Source: Gigantopelta aegis (Eukaryota > Mollusca > Gastropoda > Neomphalida > Peltospiridae). Taken from it: a DNA stretch of 64,000 nucleotides. The stretch lies in contig NC_054702.1 of NCBI RefSeq assembly GCF_016097555.1, positions 84,562,175 through 84,626,174 of the forward strand, written 5' to 3'. Within the stretch, counting starts at the first letter, position 1. Every line of letters begins with the position of its first letter. The notes beneath the pieces are model-generated. The model was given only the letters and a program-made list of their open reading frames with translations. It was not told the origin of the DNA and made no database searches. A program made the position numbers and the translations under genes. Below are positions 63,548-64,000 of the stretch, piece by piece.

Positions 63548-64000
63548 CTGGCGCAGGAAGCAGGGGGGCAAGTGCCCCCCACTTTTCAGATAGTTTGCTT
63601 TATATACAAATATAAAAGTGTGGCCCCCTCCCTACACTTTTTGTCTGTGTGTGTGTGCATACATTCCCCCGCCTTGCCACCTTCATACGCCACTTGTATA
63701 TGTACATAGATAAAAAATAATAATTCAAATGTGTGTGTTAGTTTGGGTTATGTTTTTGGTTGTGCGTGTGTAATGGTGTGTGGGCTTGTTTTGTAGGCTA
63801 TTGTTTATTTGGGGGCAGATTTATCATGCAAGACTAACATAAATATGTTCACACATATATTTTGATGTAAACAAAACAAGTACTTTTACTATAGGTAGAT
63901 GTTTTTAGGTTAAACTATATATTTAGCTATTATTACTGCAAAATTTACACTATATAATGCAATGTATATAGGCCTAATCAATTTACAGCAAGCAAAATAT
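62640..64000. other. Upstream flank of the visible PhyH exons
   Basis: No credible first PhyH exon was found. A minus-strand ATG before a GCAG|GTAGAT donor near 63440 ends in the wrong phase for exon a. An (AT)n tract lies at 63499-63543 and a copy of the G-rich foldback MITE (GGCGCAGGAAGCAGGGG to CATACGCCACT) at 63547-63695. Confidence 0.45.
63547..63695. repeat. G-rich foldback MITE, second copy
   Basis: Same left end as 4891 (ACTGGCGCAGGAAGC), then GGGGGGCAAGTGCCCCCCAC, itself a small palindrome, and a right end CTTCATACGCCACT. Confidence 0.65.

Overview
The window looks like nuclear DNA of a mollusc, probably a marine gastropod. It is AT-rich, has spliced genes with small exons and long introns, and holds two abundant tRNA-derived SINE families that I associate from memory with gastropod genomes. 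The species call is tentative. There is no prokaryotic, organellar or CRISPR-like structure.

Two host genes can be read exon by exon with matching splice phases. (1) On the + strand, 5688-21751, eight exons encode a complete 484-residue degenerin/ENaC/ASIC-family sodium channel. It has an N-terminal His-Gly gating motif, TM1, the FPAITICN post-TM1 motif, a Cys-rich extracellular loop and a Gly-Ala-Ser selectivity filter before TM2. (2) On the - strand, 61076-44134, eight exons encode about 320 residues of a phytanoyl-CoA dioxygenase (PhyH) family Fe(II)/2-oxoglutarate oxygenase. Its first coding exon was not found and may lie beyond 64000.

Layout: 1-740, edge-truncated Tc1-like transposon. 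740-5687, repeats, including a LINE 3' tail and a block that recurs directly upstream of channel exon 1. 5688-21751, channel gene; intron 2 holds a nested stack (LINE-1 split by CR1-like LINE-2, itself split by a TTAA MITE), intron 6 a mariner fragment. 21752-44133, gene-poor: a LINE RNase H fragment, a second LINE, MITEs, SINEs and, at about 31.4-34.8 kb, a decayed copy of a multi-domain protein family with a CXC-like tail, split by a SINE and a hAT-type MITE with clear target duplications. 44134-61076, PhyH gene; one intron carries a nearly whole DIRS-like tyrosine-recombinase retroelement (52.8-58.6 kb), others carry MITEs and a Tigger-like element. 61.1-64 kb, a 1.46-kb nonautonomous DNA transposon, SINEs and microsatellites.

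The two host genes have no obvious functional link. The most unusual local signals are in the channel gene: a minisatellite carrying seven consecutive 5' splice sites at the end of exon 7, a duplicated 3' end of exon 6, and long complementary CT and AG tracts flanking exon 6. I found no clear new system beyond these and the unnamed amplified protein family at 31-35 kb.
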